From Anaerotruncus sp. (GTDB lineage: Bacteria > Bacillota > Clostridia > Oscillospirales > Acutalibacteraceae), in NCBI GenBank assembly GCA_022009795.1, contig CP091724.1, positions 496,001-560,000 of the forward strand: a stretch of 64,000 nucleotides of DNA, given 5' to 3'. The translations under genes were made by a program, and so were the position numbers. Shown piece after piece: positions 19,640-29,961 of this stretch (positions are counted from its first letter, which is position 1; every line of letters begins with the position of its first letter). The notes under the pieces were generated by a model. It saw only the letters and a list, made by a program, of their open reading frames with translations. It was not told the origin of the DNA and did not search any database.

Positions 19640-20884
19640 TTATAAGCTTTTAAAAAAATCTGCGGTTATTTCATCATTCGGCGTAATAAGCGGAATGTCG
19701 GGAGGGTAGGCATATATAAATTCCGCGCAGATTTTTCCTATGCAGTTTTCCAAAGCCGTTGCTTCAAATTCTTTCGGTAATGTGATTTTGTGCACTTTGC
19801 CGTCGCAGGGCGGTTTTTGAAGTGATTTGGGTTTCGCAGGGGTAAGAAACGAATCAATTTCGGTAAGTGCCGTCGAAAGAGCGTCTAAGTTTTCTTTAGT
19901 GTCAGCAACGGTTGAAATCAAAATAACATGCTCAAGGTAAGCCGCTTCCGGCTCGATGCCGAATTTGTTTCGTAAAGCTTCTGCAAGCTCAGAGCCGCTT
20001 ATGCTGCAGCTTGCGGTTGAAACGCAGATTCTGCTTTTTATCATCATTTGGTATAAACGATAAATTGCGAAGCTTTGTTTTTTTGAATAAAATTTATCAA
20101 GCAACGCCGAATATTCGGCAAAATCACGCTTTGAATTATGTAAATATTCACAGCATAGCGAGGCAGACGCCATCAGTAAATAGCTCGGGGAGCTTGTTTC
20201 AAATATATCGATGAAAAAAATTTAAATCTTTGTGTGAATTTTTTTCGTTGTAAATATTCGCAACGGCTGTTTGTGTCAGCGCGGGCAGAGTTTTGTGAAG
20301 GCTTGATATAACAATGTCCGCACTCGGATATTTCGGAAAATCTCCGAAAGGAAAGTGCGCTGCGTGCGCACCGTCAGCTATTATCGGAATTTTTGCGGTT
20401 ATGCAGCTTGTGATTCCCTCATATGTCGGCACTGTGAGCACAATTGCCTTGGCGTCCGGGTGAAGCTCGATTAATCTGTCTATTTCAGATTGTTCGAGCT
20501 CGGTGTATATTCCGTGAATTTCATCAAATTTCGGCTCGGCGTAAACTACATTCAAGTGCCTTAAAAGGCAGGCGGAATAAATGCATTTGTGGCAGTTCCT
20601 TGCAATAATGATTTTATCTCCGTCATCTGCGGCGGCAAAAATCGCGCTAAGCAGACCGACCGTTGAGCCGTTTACGAGTAAAAACGAGCGTTTTGCGGAA
20701 TATAATTTTGCAAGTGAATTTTTCAATTTCTTTTTATGCTGCCGGAGGCGGCGTGTAAATTATCGTATCCCTGAATTTCTGTTATATCTGCCTTTGCGCC
20801 GATTATGCCGAATTTCGGATTGCGCTTGTGCCCCGGCATGTGAAAGGGAATTTTATTCAGATTTTCAAGATCATTATGCAGCAT
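19640..20884 (-). CDS. Orn/Lys/Arg decarboxylase-family PLP protein, frameshifted
   Basis: A fold-type I PLP enzyme. The N-terminal IPFHMPGHKRNPKF is diagnostic of the Orn/Lys/Arg decarboxylase family. LLVNGSTVGLLSAIFAA and IPIIADGAHAAHF follow, and the PLP lysine lies in ISSLHKTLPALTQTA. The C-terminal domain has YAYPPDIPLITPNDEI. About 410 residues, the short YaaO/SpeA-like form. Members decarboxylate arginine, lysine or ornithine to polyamines, so agmatine or cadaverine production is possible. A polyamine uptake operon lies 30 kb away at 50.4 kb. Its ATG (20884) overlaps the last codons of the upstream membrane-protein gene. Frames break at about 20735 and 20215. Confidence 0.85.
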
Positions 20885-21443
20885 ATGTGCCCTCCTTTGC
20901 TTTTCTTTCGCTTAAAATTACAATCGGCATACTTATAAGTGCGTATATCACGGGAACGCCTTCAATCAGCGCGCTTTCTTGAAATATAATCAAAAAAATC
21001 AAATCCGCGGTTAGTATTATACCTATGACAACCGTTAATGCGGCATATAATTTGCTCTTTTTAAAATTGATTAAAAATATTAAGAATACTGCCGCACCGC
21101 TTGAAGCGGAAAAGGCAAGCGAGCCTGCACAGTGCAGATAATATTGAATTCGTAAATCATAATCGAATTTAAAGCAAAGGGTCAGCACCATTCCGATAAA
21201 CGAAACCGTGCAAAGAGCAATAAAAAACGCTTTGAATTTTTTTGAACCGCGGTTATATATGTATATTCCGTTTGCAAACAGTGCAAAAAAGGTAAGCGCG
21301 CCCCAAGCGGCAAAAAGAATGGGGTGGCGCAAGCCTGTTTTTGAAAGCGCACCGGAATTTTCCGTCAGGCTGCCGAAATGCATAAACCAAACAGTGTAGG
21401 CAGCGGCTGCAAATGATAATGTGCAAATTAGTGTTTTTTTCAT
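20874..21443 (-). CDS. Hypothetical six-helix membrane protein
   Basis: An intact 189-residue protein starting at ATG 21443. It has about six hydrophobic segments (for example TLICTLSFAAAAYTVWFM, PILFAAWGALTFFALFAN, AFFIALCTVSFIGMVLTL, AALTVVIGIILTADLIFLII) with charged loops. I do not recognise a family; the arrangement resembles small membrane proteins of the DUF998/Frag1 kind, but no signature residues were seen. Its stop overlaps the start of the decarboxylase-family gene, so the two are translationally coupled. Confidence 0.7.
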   Translation of the reverse strand: MKKTLICTLSFAAAAYTVWFMHFGSLTENSGALSKTGLRHPILFAAWGALTFFALFANGIYIYNRGSKKFKAFFIALCTVSFIGMVLTLCFKFDYDLRIQYYLHCAGSLAFSASSGAAVFLIFLINFKKSKLYAALTVVIGIILTADLIFLIIFQESALIEGVPVIYALISMPIVILSERKAKEGTYAA

Positions 21444-21495
21444 ATTCTGTGCCTTTTGTGTTGAATTTTTGTAAAACAATTATATTATAATGCAA

Positions 21496-21525
21496 TTGAC
21501 TTTTTCAAGCCGATTGTGTTAATAT
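21496..21525 (+). promoter_or_regulatory. Promoter of tRNA-Leu (CAG)
   Basis: TTGACT (21496-21501), an 18-base spacer and TAATAT (21520-21525) end 33 bases before the tRNA. Confidence 0.5.
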
Positions 21526-21558
21526 ACCGTTGTTGCAAATTGCGGCAAATATGTTTAT

Positions 21559-21644
21559 GCGGAAGTGGCGGAATGGCAGACGCGCTAGATTCAGGTTCTA
21601 GTGAATGCAAGTTCATGAGGGTTCAAGTCCCTTCTTCCGCACCA
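21559..21644 (+). tRNA. tRNA-Leu (CAG)
   Basis: Class II tRNA: acceptor GCGGAAG/CTTCCGC with encoded CCA, anticodon arm CTAGA-TTCAGGT-TCTAG giving CAG, long variable arm, T arm with GGTTCAA. Confidence 0.93.
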
Positions 21645-21645
21645 A

Positions 21646-21675
21646 AATCCCACCGATATTCGGCGGGATTTTTTT
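21646..21675 (+). terminator. Terminator of tRNA-Leu (CAG)
   Basis: AATCCC-accgatattcggc-GGGATT with inner CCG/CGG pairing, followed by seven T directly after the tRNA. Confidence 0.8.
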
Positions 21676-21770
21676 GTTGCCGGTGAAGCAGCCGATTTTA
21701 TCTCTTAAAGCTTCATTCACCGAAATGTTTATTAGTATTTAATATTTTTGCAAAGTTATTATCTTTTAGG

Positions 21771-21800
21771 TTGACCGTGATTTTTACACGGTGATATAAT
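21771..21800 (+). promoter_or_regulatory. Promoter with embedded palindrome before the ATP-grasp gene
   Basis: TTGACC (21771-21776), an 18-base spacer and TATAAT (21795-21800). The inverted repeat ACCGTG-N7-CACGGT (21774-21792) fills the spacer, a classic place for a repressor operator. Confidence 0.6.
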
Positions 21801-21849
21801 TTTATTAAATTTGATTGCTTTAAGTGATAATGAAAAAAAGGTGCAGCTT

Positions 21850-22838
21850 ATGAAAATTGCAGTTCTTTACCAAAAATGCGCGCCGCCTGCGGTTAACGGT
21901 ATTTTAAAGCCGATGAAGCCCGGCGGTTACAGCGACAGCGGTGCTGATATCGCATATTGCCTTGTAAAAAACGGTGTTGCCGTTGCTTTGCCTACGGATA
22001 AGCCCGATGTAAATAATGATTACGATTGGGTTTTTCCGGATACCAAAGAGGGTATAGAAGCCGCCGTTTCAATGGGCGCAGACACATTTTGGCTCAATAC
22101 CGTGCTTTATGACGGGCATCCCGTTGAGGATTTTCAGGGCTTTTACGCAATAGGTCAAAGCCCCGCCGATGCTTTTTGAATATGATGATAAATTTTTACA
22201 CAAATACGGCGCTTAAAAAAATGCGGGCTTTTCCCGTTACCGCACAGCGAATTGCAGATGAAAAATTACGCCCACAGAGATGATTTTTCCGTGCATTGTC
22301 AAGCCGATACGGGGCAGGGGGCAGTCAAGGCGTTGTTAGATGTGCAGGCGAAGCCGAGCTTCAAAAGGCCGTGCTCGATGAAATTGCTTCAAAAAAATAC
22401 GGCAAGCGTTTGATTGTTGAGGAATACTTACCGGGAAACGAAATCACGGTTGCAGTTTTTCCGAACGGTAAAGCATTGCCTGCCGTTGAACGATATAATC
22501 ACAATAACGGCATTGCGCCTTATAACGGCGATGTGCCAGTTGAGGCAAACAGCCGCGTTGTTTCAATTGTTACGCCTCAGCTTGAAAAAATCACAAAAGC
22601 CTGCGAGAACGCTGTTAAATTTCTCGGTATAAAAGGACTTGTGCGGATTGATTGCCGTGCCGATGCAAGCGGTGATTACAAGATATTCGATTTTAATATG
22701 AAGCCGAATATGACAGCCGGCGGCAGACCCGGCCGAGATAATCAAAACAGCCTCGTCATGATTGCCGCGCAAAAACTCGGCATGACCTATTTTGATTTGC
22801 TTTCCCGCATGATTGAGTTCAAATGGCAAATCGATTAA
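21850..22838 (+). CDS. ATP-grasp ligase, D-alanine--D-alanine ligase-like, frameshifted
   Basis: The N-terminus opens MKIAVLYQKCAPP, with SDSGADIAYCLVKNGVAV. The ATP-grasp part reads SSRYGAGGSQGV, RLIVEEYLPGNEITVAVFPNG and IKGLVRIDCRADASGDYKIFDFNMKPNMTAGGRPGRDNQ, the last being the Mg/ATP-binding site comparable with the E-x-N-x-x-P-G-M-T end of Ddl. About 330 residues. It is not a canonical Ddl, as the active-site spacing differs, so the substrates are unknown. The frame breaks near 22175 and between 22270 and 22300. It stands alone between a tRNA and a bidirectional terminator. Confidence 0.75.
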
Positions 22839-22859
22839 TATTAAATCCATACAAAGTAA

Positions 22860-22891
22860 AAACTCCGAAGCATGCGCCTCGGAGTTTTTTT
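22860..22891. terminator. Bidirectional terminator
   Basis: AAACTCCGA/TCGGAGTTT with A tract before and T tract after, between the convergent ATP-grasp and FtsX-type permease genes. Confidence 0.9.
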
Positions 22892-22906
22892 ATTTGCCTT
22901 ATTAGT

Positions 22907-25357
22907 CTACTCAACGCCTTTAAGAGAGCTGACCATATCGAGCTTTTTTTAACTCTGCCCGTGAATATCAATCCTGTGATTACAGAAACGCCGAGCGTTA
23001 TTAAAGCCGAAATCAGGAAGGAGGGAAAGCTGAGTTTCGTCATCATATCAAATTCATCGCCTGCACTTGCAATCATAATATAAGTCAGCCCAAGCCCTGC
23101 GGGTGTGCCGAATATTATGCCGATGATTGAGAAAATAATGTTGGGAATAAGATTCAACTTAATTATTTTGCCGGTCGGGAAGCCTAAAACTTTAAGCGTT
23201 GCGATTTCACGCTCCTTTTCCGTGTAGGAAAGCTGACCGAGATTGTAAAGCACAACCACGGCAAGCGTAACGGCAAACAGAATGATGATTGAAACCATCA
23301 TGTTCATGGATTCCATATAATTATCCCAAAAATTATGCAAATCGCTTTGGCTGAGTAATTTTGCCACCTGAGGATTATCGTATTCCGTTATATGCTGCGT
23401 GGTGTCTATATATTGCGGCATATAATCATAGCCGAGGCTTTCAAGCGTGCTTCTTGTTATAATAATTCCCTGGGTGGAGGGGTTCCTTACTATGTTTGTG
23501 ATTTTTGAGGTTACCCATTTATCGGAGGTGTAAAGATGCCACCTGATTTCATCGCCCTCGGAAACGCCCAAAGCATCCGCAAGCTTTTTGGTAATCGCAA
23601 AAGTATCGTCTGTAGGTTCAATCTGCTTTCTTGATGGGTCTGTTAAGTAGTAGCAGCCGCTGCCGTCAACGGCGGTAACGGTTTCGGTCTTTTTAACTCC
23701 GTTTGCCTCTGCTTCGATTGCCGTTGACATTATCATTTCGCCGTCCACATCCGCTGCAATTTCTTCCGCATCGTCAATCGTTGCGGTGGAATAAAGCGTC
23801 AGCCTTGTATCCTGAACCTGAATTTCACCGTACATCCAGGTTTCCATATCATTCATGCAGTCATACATGGAAAAGGCACACACAAGAAGCGCCATGCAGC
23901 TTATGGTGCCCACTATGCCCATAACCGTGCGGATTTTGCCTCTGAAAATATCGCGCAAGGTCCATTTCAAATTAAAGCTTGTTTTGCGCCATGTTTTCGT
24001 TTTGGCAGCTGATGTGGCTTTCATGTCTTTCGGTGCTTTCGGTCTGAGTGATTGAGCAGGCGTTTCTTTAAGTATGCTTTTAACCGTTAAGAATGTTACC
24101 AGCGTGCACGCCGCAACCGTTCCGAGCGCAACGAGGAAAAAACTTGCGTCGTATCCCGTTTTCCATTGCGGCAGAGAATAATAGGAGGCCATTGTGCCGT
24201 AGAATAAATAGGGAAGCGTAAGCGGCCCTGCAATTAAGCCGAGCAGTGAACCGATCAGGCTAACTGAAAAGCCGTATCCCGTGTAGTGCAGCGCTATTTT
24301 GCCGCTTGAAAAACCGAGCGCTTTGAGAGTGCCTATCTGAATACGCTGATTTGAAATAAGCCTGTTCATGCTTGTGATTATCGCAAGCAATGCAATAAGC
24401 ATAAACACAATCGGGAATACGGAGCCTATCATTTTGTGCTGCGACATTTCACTGTCAAGCATCGTTATTCCGCTGTTTTTCCGCGCGTGTAACAAATGCC
24501 GCATAGTTGCCCGAAAGCTTTGATTCAATTTCATCTGCAAGGTTTTTTGCAGGCTTTGAAGAAGTGAAAACTATTTGCGTGTATGGAATTGCATCTTTGA
24601 ATTCATCGTCCTTTGCAAGCTTTAAGAATTTAACAATGCTTTCTTTTGACATGCCTTTAAGCATATCGGCGTTATCCGCAATTTCCGGATATTCCTTTGC
24701 AAATTCATCCACAAGCTCGGAAACGGTATATTTGTCGCTGCTTACGGTATCAATAATATATTGTTTTATAGGCAATGCGTTTACGGAAGCGTATGCAAAG
24801 CCGATGTTGTTGTAATCGGGCCACAAATCATTTTCATTAGAAAAATACTGGTATTCACTGCTGTAAACCAGCCCCGCAATTTTAAGCGAAAATTCGGTGC
24901 TGTCAAATTTAAATGTGTATTCATCGCCCACTTTAAGCCCTTTGGCGTCTGCAAACTGCTTGGCAATCCAAACCTTGTCGTTTGCAGTGGTGCTGAATTC
25001 TTCGCCGTCAACAACATACGGCTTGTTTATGGAATTTTTCGTTTAAACCGTAAAAAAATATATCTGCGGTGCGGCGTCATCCGCACCCTCAATTTGCAAA
25101 TAGCATCTTTTTTCGGCCTGTGCAACGCCGTCAATGCTTTGAACGGCTTTTAAATCGTCGTCCGAAAAACCTTCGCCGTAAATCCAGCCGTCCGCAAGAT
25201 TGGTTTCGCTGTAATATTTCGTTCTGAAATTTTCAACGCCTGCCCATTCGCCGCCAACTCCGGTAAAGATATAAACGCCTAAAAATGCCATCAGCAATAT
25301 TGAAATAAATTGCCATTTGTTTTTCTTTAAATCCTGCAGCATTTTGTGCCTTAGCAT
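22907..25357 (-). CDS. FtsX/MacB-type ABC transporter permease, frameshifted
   Basis: About 817 residues. The N-terminus has a cytoplasmic start and one membrane helix (NKWQFISILLMAFLGVYIFTG). A large extracellular domain (25000-24500) follows, then two FtsX units, each with the typical helix triplets: HKMIGSVFPIVFMLIALLAIITS with IGTLKALGFSSGKIA, and MMVSIIILFAVTLAVVVLYN with EREIATLKVLGFPTGKI. Such permeases export peptides, lipids or antibiotics, or shed them from the membrane. Frames break near 25035, 24475 and 22945; repair of the last gives a stop at 22907. The ATG overlaps the ATPase stop by one base (TAATG). Confidence 0.87.
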
Positions 25358-26058
25358 TACCAAACCACCTCACAAACCGCTTTCGGATTTTCATTAAGCG
25401 TTATATCCTTAATTTTACCGTTTTTAACTCTGATAACTTTGTCTGCCGCTTCAGCAAGCGCGGAGTTGTGGGTAACTATAATAACGGTTTTGCCGTTTTC
25501 TCTGCTCAGGTTTTGAAGAAGAGTAAGTATCTGAACGCCGGTTTCGCTGTCCAACGCGCCTGTCGGCTCGTCGCAAAGCAAAACCTGCGGATTTTTGCAA
25601 ACCGCGCGTGCAATCGAAACCCTTTGCTGTTCGCCGCCGGAAAGCTGGCTCGGAAATTGATATCTCTGCTCTTTTAAGCCAACGCTTTCAAGCACCGCTT
25701 CCGCCGCAGTTGCGTTTGGGCAGATCTCGCGCACCAAATCAACATTTTCAAGCGCGGTTAAAGTTGGAATTAAGTTGTAAAACTGAAAAACGAAGCCCAC
25801 ATCCGTCGCTCTGTATTTCGTCAGCTTTTTATCGTTGTAGGCGGTAATGTTGTTGCCGTTCACAATGATTTCGCCGTTCGTGGCGTGCTCCATTCCGCCG
25901 AGCAGATTGAGCAGAGTGGATTTTCCGGCGCCGCTCGGGCCTAAAATAACGGTAAATTCGCCGTCGTTCACTTTAAAACTCGCGTCGTCAAGTGCGTTTA
26001 TTATGTGAGTGCCCGTGAAATATTGCTTGGTAACATTTTTGAATTCTATTTGTGCCAT
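25357..26058 (-). CDS. ABC transporter ATP-binding protein (LolD/MacB type)
   Basis: Intact 233 residues: Walker A GPSGAGKST, Q-loop VFQFYNLIPTLTALENV, signature LSGGEQQRVSIARA, Walker B VLLCDEPTGALD, H-loop IIVTHN. The FQFYNLIPTLT segment is typical of ATPases that work with FtsX-type permeases. AAGGAGG lies upstream of ATG 26058. It is the first gene of a two-gene operon behind a strong promoter and two palindromes. Confidence 0.93.
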   Translation of the reverse strand: MAQIEFKNVTKQYFTGTHIINALDDASFKVNDGEFTVILGPSGAGKSTLLNLLGGMEHATNGEIIVNGNNITAYNDKKLTKYRATDVGFVFQFYNLIPTLTALENVDLVREICPNATAAEAVLESVGLKEQRYQFPSQLSGGEQQRVSIARAVCKNPQVLLCDEPTGALDSETGVQILTLLQNLSRENGKTVIIVTHNSALAEAADKVIRVKNGKIKDITLNENPKAVCEVVW

Positions 26059-26072
26059 AAATCCTCCTTATC

Positions 26073-26090
26073 GGTTAGCAGAGCCTAACC
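26073..26090. promoter_or_regulatory. Operator palindrome 1 of the MacB-like ABC operon
   Basis: GGTTAG-N6-CTAACC is a perfect 6-bp inverted repeat in the leader, between the transcription start and the ribosome site. It matches the second copy at 26107. Confidence 0.65.
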
Positions 26091-26106
26091 TGCGTAGAAA
26101 ATAAAC

Positions 26107-26124
26107 GGTTAGTGTTGCCTAACT
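26107..26124. promoter_or_regulatory. Operator palindrome 2 of the MacB-like ABC operon
   Basis: GGTTAG-N6-CTAACT has the same core GTTAG-N6-CTAAC as copy 1, centre-to-centre 34 bases away. It lies at the expected transcription start, just past the -10 box. Confidence 0.65.
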
Positions 26125-26131
26125 TAATTTA

Positions 26132-26160
26132 TTTATACTGCAATTTGCCGTGTTTGTCAA
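26132..26160 (-). promoter_or_regulatory. Promoter of the MacB-like ABC operon
   Basis: On the minus strand TTGACA (26160-26155), exactly 17 bases, then TATAAA (26137-26132). Transcription should start near 26125, inside operator 2. The stretch from here to 26400 (about 240 bases) holds no gene I can support. Confidence 0.8.
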
Positions 26161-26400
26161 TAATTTGTTAGCGAAAATTTAATATGGGCACCGTGAAAAC
26201 TTTGTTTTTGCTTTCAAACGCTATGTTTAGCAGTCGGAATATGAACACAATGCGGTTTAAAGCAATTGGTTTTTTTGCGTATGCTGCGTTAAAATACTCG
26301 TTACTCTGAAATGATTCACTGCGTTTTATGCCTTGCCCACACAAAAATCGGTTTGACTTCATTCTGCTTGTGCATATTGCACGGATTTTCTATGAATTTA

Positions 26401-26429
26401 TTGACACATTGACGAAGATATTATATTAT
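26401..26429 (+). promoter_or_regulatory. Promoter of the heterodimeric ABC exporter genes
   Basis: TTGACA (26401-26406), 17 bases, TATTAT (26424-26429), 42 bases before ATG 26471. Confidence 0.7.
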
Positions 26430-26470
26430 ATTCAATATTATTTATTTACAGAGATATGTAGGGTAGATTG

Positions 26471-28193
26471 ATGAAAGGCTTGTTGGTTTATTTAAAAGAC
26501 TATAAAAAAAGAGTCGTTTTTTTGCTCCGCTTTTTAAAAATGCTTGAAGCGATTTTTGAGCTTATCGTGCCGCTTGTTGTGGCTTCTGTCATCGATAACG
26601 GCATTTTGAAAAATGATTCTCATAAAATAATTACTGATGCGGGAATACTCATTCTGCTTGCCGTTGTGGGCATGGCAGCCGCAATAACGGCTCAATATTT
26701 TGCCGCAAAGGCCGCCACGGGCTTTGGGCGTAATGTCCGCTCTGATTTGTTTGCAAAAATTCAATCTCTTTCTTTTTCCGAAATGGATGAAGCAGGTGCT
26801 TCGCGCCTTGTAACGGTTATGACGAATGACACAGCGCAGGTGCAAAACGGTGTTAATATGGTTTTGCGCCTTTTTCTGCGCAGTCCTTTCATCGTTTTCG
26901 GCGCAATGATTATGGCGTTCACCGTTGATGTTAAATGCGCAATCGTTTTTGCCGTTGCAATCCCTGTACTTTCGGTTATCGTTTTCGGAATTATCAGATA
27001 TACCATTCCGAGATATAAGGGTGTTCAAAATCAGCTTGACACGATCACACTTAAAACAAGGGAAAATCTTATCGGCGCGCGCGTTATCCGCGCTTTCACG
27101 CAGGAAAACAGGGAAGCTGAATCGTTCGAAAAGGAAAACACACTGCTTTCACACCTTCAAAAAGCAGTCGGCAGAATTTCAGCGCTTATGAATCCTCTCA
27201 CCTACATTGTGATAAATGTTGCCGTAATTGTGCTCGTTTATGTCGGCGGCGTTCGTGTTAATGCAGGCAGACTTTCACAGGGCGAGGTTGTTGCCCTGTA
27301 TAACTATATGAGCCAAATCCTTGTTGAGCTTATTAAGCTTGCCAATCTTATCGTAACCATCACAAAGGCGCTTGCCTGCGCGGGCAGAATCGAAAGCGTT
27401 TTTAAAATCGAAAGCTCTGTTTGTCATAACGATAATACACATAGTGTTGATAATCACGCCGTCACATTTGATAATGTTTCTCTTATATATAAGAATGCCG
27501 GCGAGGAATCGCTTTCAAACATCAGCTTCACTGCGGATAAGGGTGAGGTGATCGGCGTTATAGGTGGAACGGGCAGCGGTAAAACAAGCCTTGTTTCCTT
27601 AATTCCGCATTTTTACGACGCCACCTCCGGCACCGTTTATGTGAACGGCGTTGATGTTAAGGCTCAAAATGATGATGAGCTTAAATCGAAAATCGGCTTT
27701 GTGCTTCAAAAGGCGGCTCTTTTTAAAGGCACGGTTCGCGATAATTTGAAATGGGGCAGTGAAACCGCATCGGATGATGATATGCTTGCCGCGCTTTCTC
27801 AGGCTCAGGTGCTTGATACCGTAATTGAAAAAGGCGGCCTTGACGCCGAGATAGAGCAAAACGGCTCAAATCTTTCGGGTGGGCAAAAGCAAAGGCTTGC
27901 CGTTGCAAGAGCGCTTGTGCGCAAGCCTCAGATTCTTGTGCTTGACGATAGCTCTTCAGCACTTGATTTTTGCAACAGAGGCGGCAATGCGCACTGCCAT
28001 TGCAATGCTTGATTATAACCCTACCGTTTTTATAGTAAGTCAGCGTGCATCTTCTGTTATGGCCGCCGATAAAATTATAGTTTTGGATGATGGTAAGTGC
28101 GTAGGTTGCGGAACTCATAAGCAGCTGCTTGCCGATTGTGATGTGTATAAGGAAATTTATGCGTCTCAGTTCGGAGAGGAGGCTGTCGTATGA
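26471..28193 (+). CDS. ABC exporter half-transporter with degenerate ATPase site (first subunit), frameshifted
   Basis: About 575 residues: six membrane helices of the type IV exporter fold (26520-27400), then the nucleotide-binding domain with Walker A GGTGSGKTS, signature NLSGGQKQRLAVARAL, Walker B ILVLDDSSSALD and switch VFIVSQRASS. The residue after the Walker B Asp is Asp instead of catalytic Glu, and the switch His is Gln. This matches the degenerate-site subunit of heterodimeric exporters such as TM287/288, BmrCD and LmrCD. The frame breaks near 27970. The stop overlaps the next ATG. Confidence 0.9.
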
Positions 28194-29939
28194 AAAAAGG
28201 TGTAATTAAAAAAGTCCTTTCTTATATAGGTAAATATAGATATTTGGTGCTTCTTTTCGATTGTGTGCGCAGCTGCTTCGGCTTTGCTTGCACTTTATAT
28301 ACCCATTCTCGTCGGCAGGGCAATCGATTGCATAGTAGGCGCGGGAAATGTTGATTTTGCCGCCATGGAGCCTTATCTTGTTAAAATTGCTGTTCTTGTT
28401 GCAATCACGGCAATTATGCAGTGGCTTATGAATGTTTCAAACAACAGAATCACCTTTTAATGTTGTTCGTGATATGCGAAACAGGGCATTTTCAAAAATT
28501 CAGGTGCTTCCTTTTGGGTATTTGGACAGCCATCCTCACGGCGAAACCGTCAGCCGTGTTATTTCCGATGCGGATCAGTTTGCAGACGGTCTTTTGATGG
28601 GCTTCACTCAGCTTTTCACGGGTGTTGTAACAATCATCGGAACGCTTGCATTTATGATCTATATAAATTTTTGATTGCAATGGTGGTTGTTGTTTTAACG
28701 CCGATGTCCTTCTTCATAGCCCGCTTTATTGCCAAGCGCACATATAAAATGTTTAAGCTTCAAAGTGAAACAAGAGGCGAGCAAACCTCCTTCACCGATG
28801 AAATGATAACAAATCAAAAAGGTAACTCAGGCATACGGGCATAAGGAGCAAAATCAGATAAAATTCGATGAAATAAACAATCGCCTTGCCGATTGCTCGC
28901 TTAAAGCAACGTTTTTCTCGTCTATAACAAATCCAAGCACAAGATTTGTAAATTCGGTTGTTTATGCCGCAGTTGCGCTTTTCGGCGCTGTCATGGTGAT
29001 AAAAGGCAATATCACCGTCGGCATTCTTTCAAGCTTTCTTGCCTATGCCACTCAATACACAAAGCCGTTTAACGAAATCAGCGGCGTTGTAACGGAGCTG
29101 CAAAATTCCATTGCCTGCGCGGGAAGACTCCTTGATTTGATTGAGGAAACCGAGGTCGTGCCCGACACGAATGATAATAAAGTGCTTTCCGATCCGAAGG
29201 GCGATATCAAGCTTCATAATGTTGATTTCAGCTATGTTCCCGATAAAAAGCTTATCGAAAATCTGAATATTGATGTGCACAGCGGCATGCGAGTTGCAAT
29301 AGTAGGTCCCACGGGTTGCGGAAAGACCACGCTTATAAATCTTCTGATGAAGTTTTATGATGTCGATTCCGGAAGTATAAGCGTTGATGATATAGATTAT
29401 AATGCAATAAATGTTAAATCCCTTCGTTCTTCTTTTCGGAATGGTGCTTCAGGATACTTGGCTCAAATCCGGCACGATAGCCGAAAAACCTTGCTATCGG
29501 CAAGCCCGATGCCACGCGTGATGAAATTATCGCCGCGGCAAAAAAAGCGCATTCCCATTCATTTATTAAGCGCCTGCCAAACGGGTACGATACTTTTATC
29601 GGCGCGGACGGCGGCAATCTTTCCCAAGGTCAAAAACAGCTTTTGTGCATAACAAGGCTTATGCTTGTGGACCCGCCGATGCTTATTCTTGACGAAGCCA
29701 CATCAAGCATAGATACGCGAACGGAAATGAAAATTCAGCGTGCGTTTGAGCAACTTATGCAGGGCAAAACCACATTTATAGTTGCCCACAGGCTTTCAAC
29801 AATAAAAAATGCGGATCTTATTCTTGTTATGAATAACGGCTCGGTTATCGAAAAGGGCACCCATGAATCCCTGATTGCCGATAAGGGCTTTTATTATAAT
29901 CTGTATAACAGTCAGTTCAGTGGCATGGTTACCGAATAA
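28190..29939 (+). CDS. ABC exporter half-transporter (second, catalytic-site subunit), frameshifted
   Basis: About 585 residues: membrane part 28210-29090, then the ATPase domain with Walker A GPTGCGKTT, Walker B MLILDEATSSIDTRTE with the catalytic Glu, and switch TFIVAHRLSTI with His. Its signature reads NLSQGQKQLL instead of LSGGQ, as expected for the partner of a degenerate subunit. Frames break near 28250, 28455, 28670, 28815, 29435-29490 and 29640. ATG 28190 overlaps the preceding stop (ATGA), so the two subunits are coupled. The substrate is unknown; multidrug or peptide export is usual. Confidence 0.9.
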
Positions 29940-29961
29940 CTGCAAAATAAGGAGAATGCAA

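Noticed and set aside
26168..26362. A 64-codon open frame on the minus strand upstream of the ABC promoter
   Set aside because: No ribosome site, no recognisable motif, and it lies in an AT-rich spacer before two divergent promoters.
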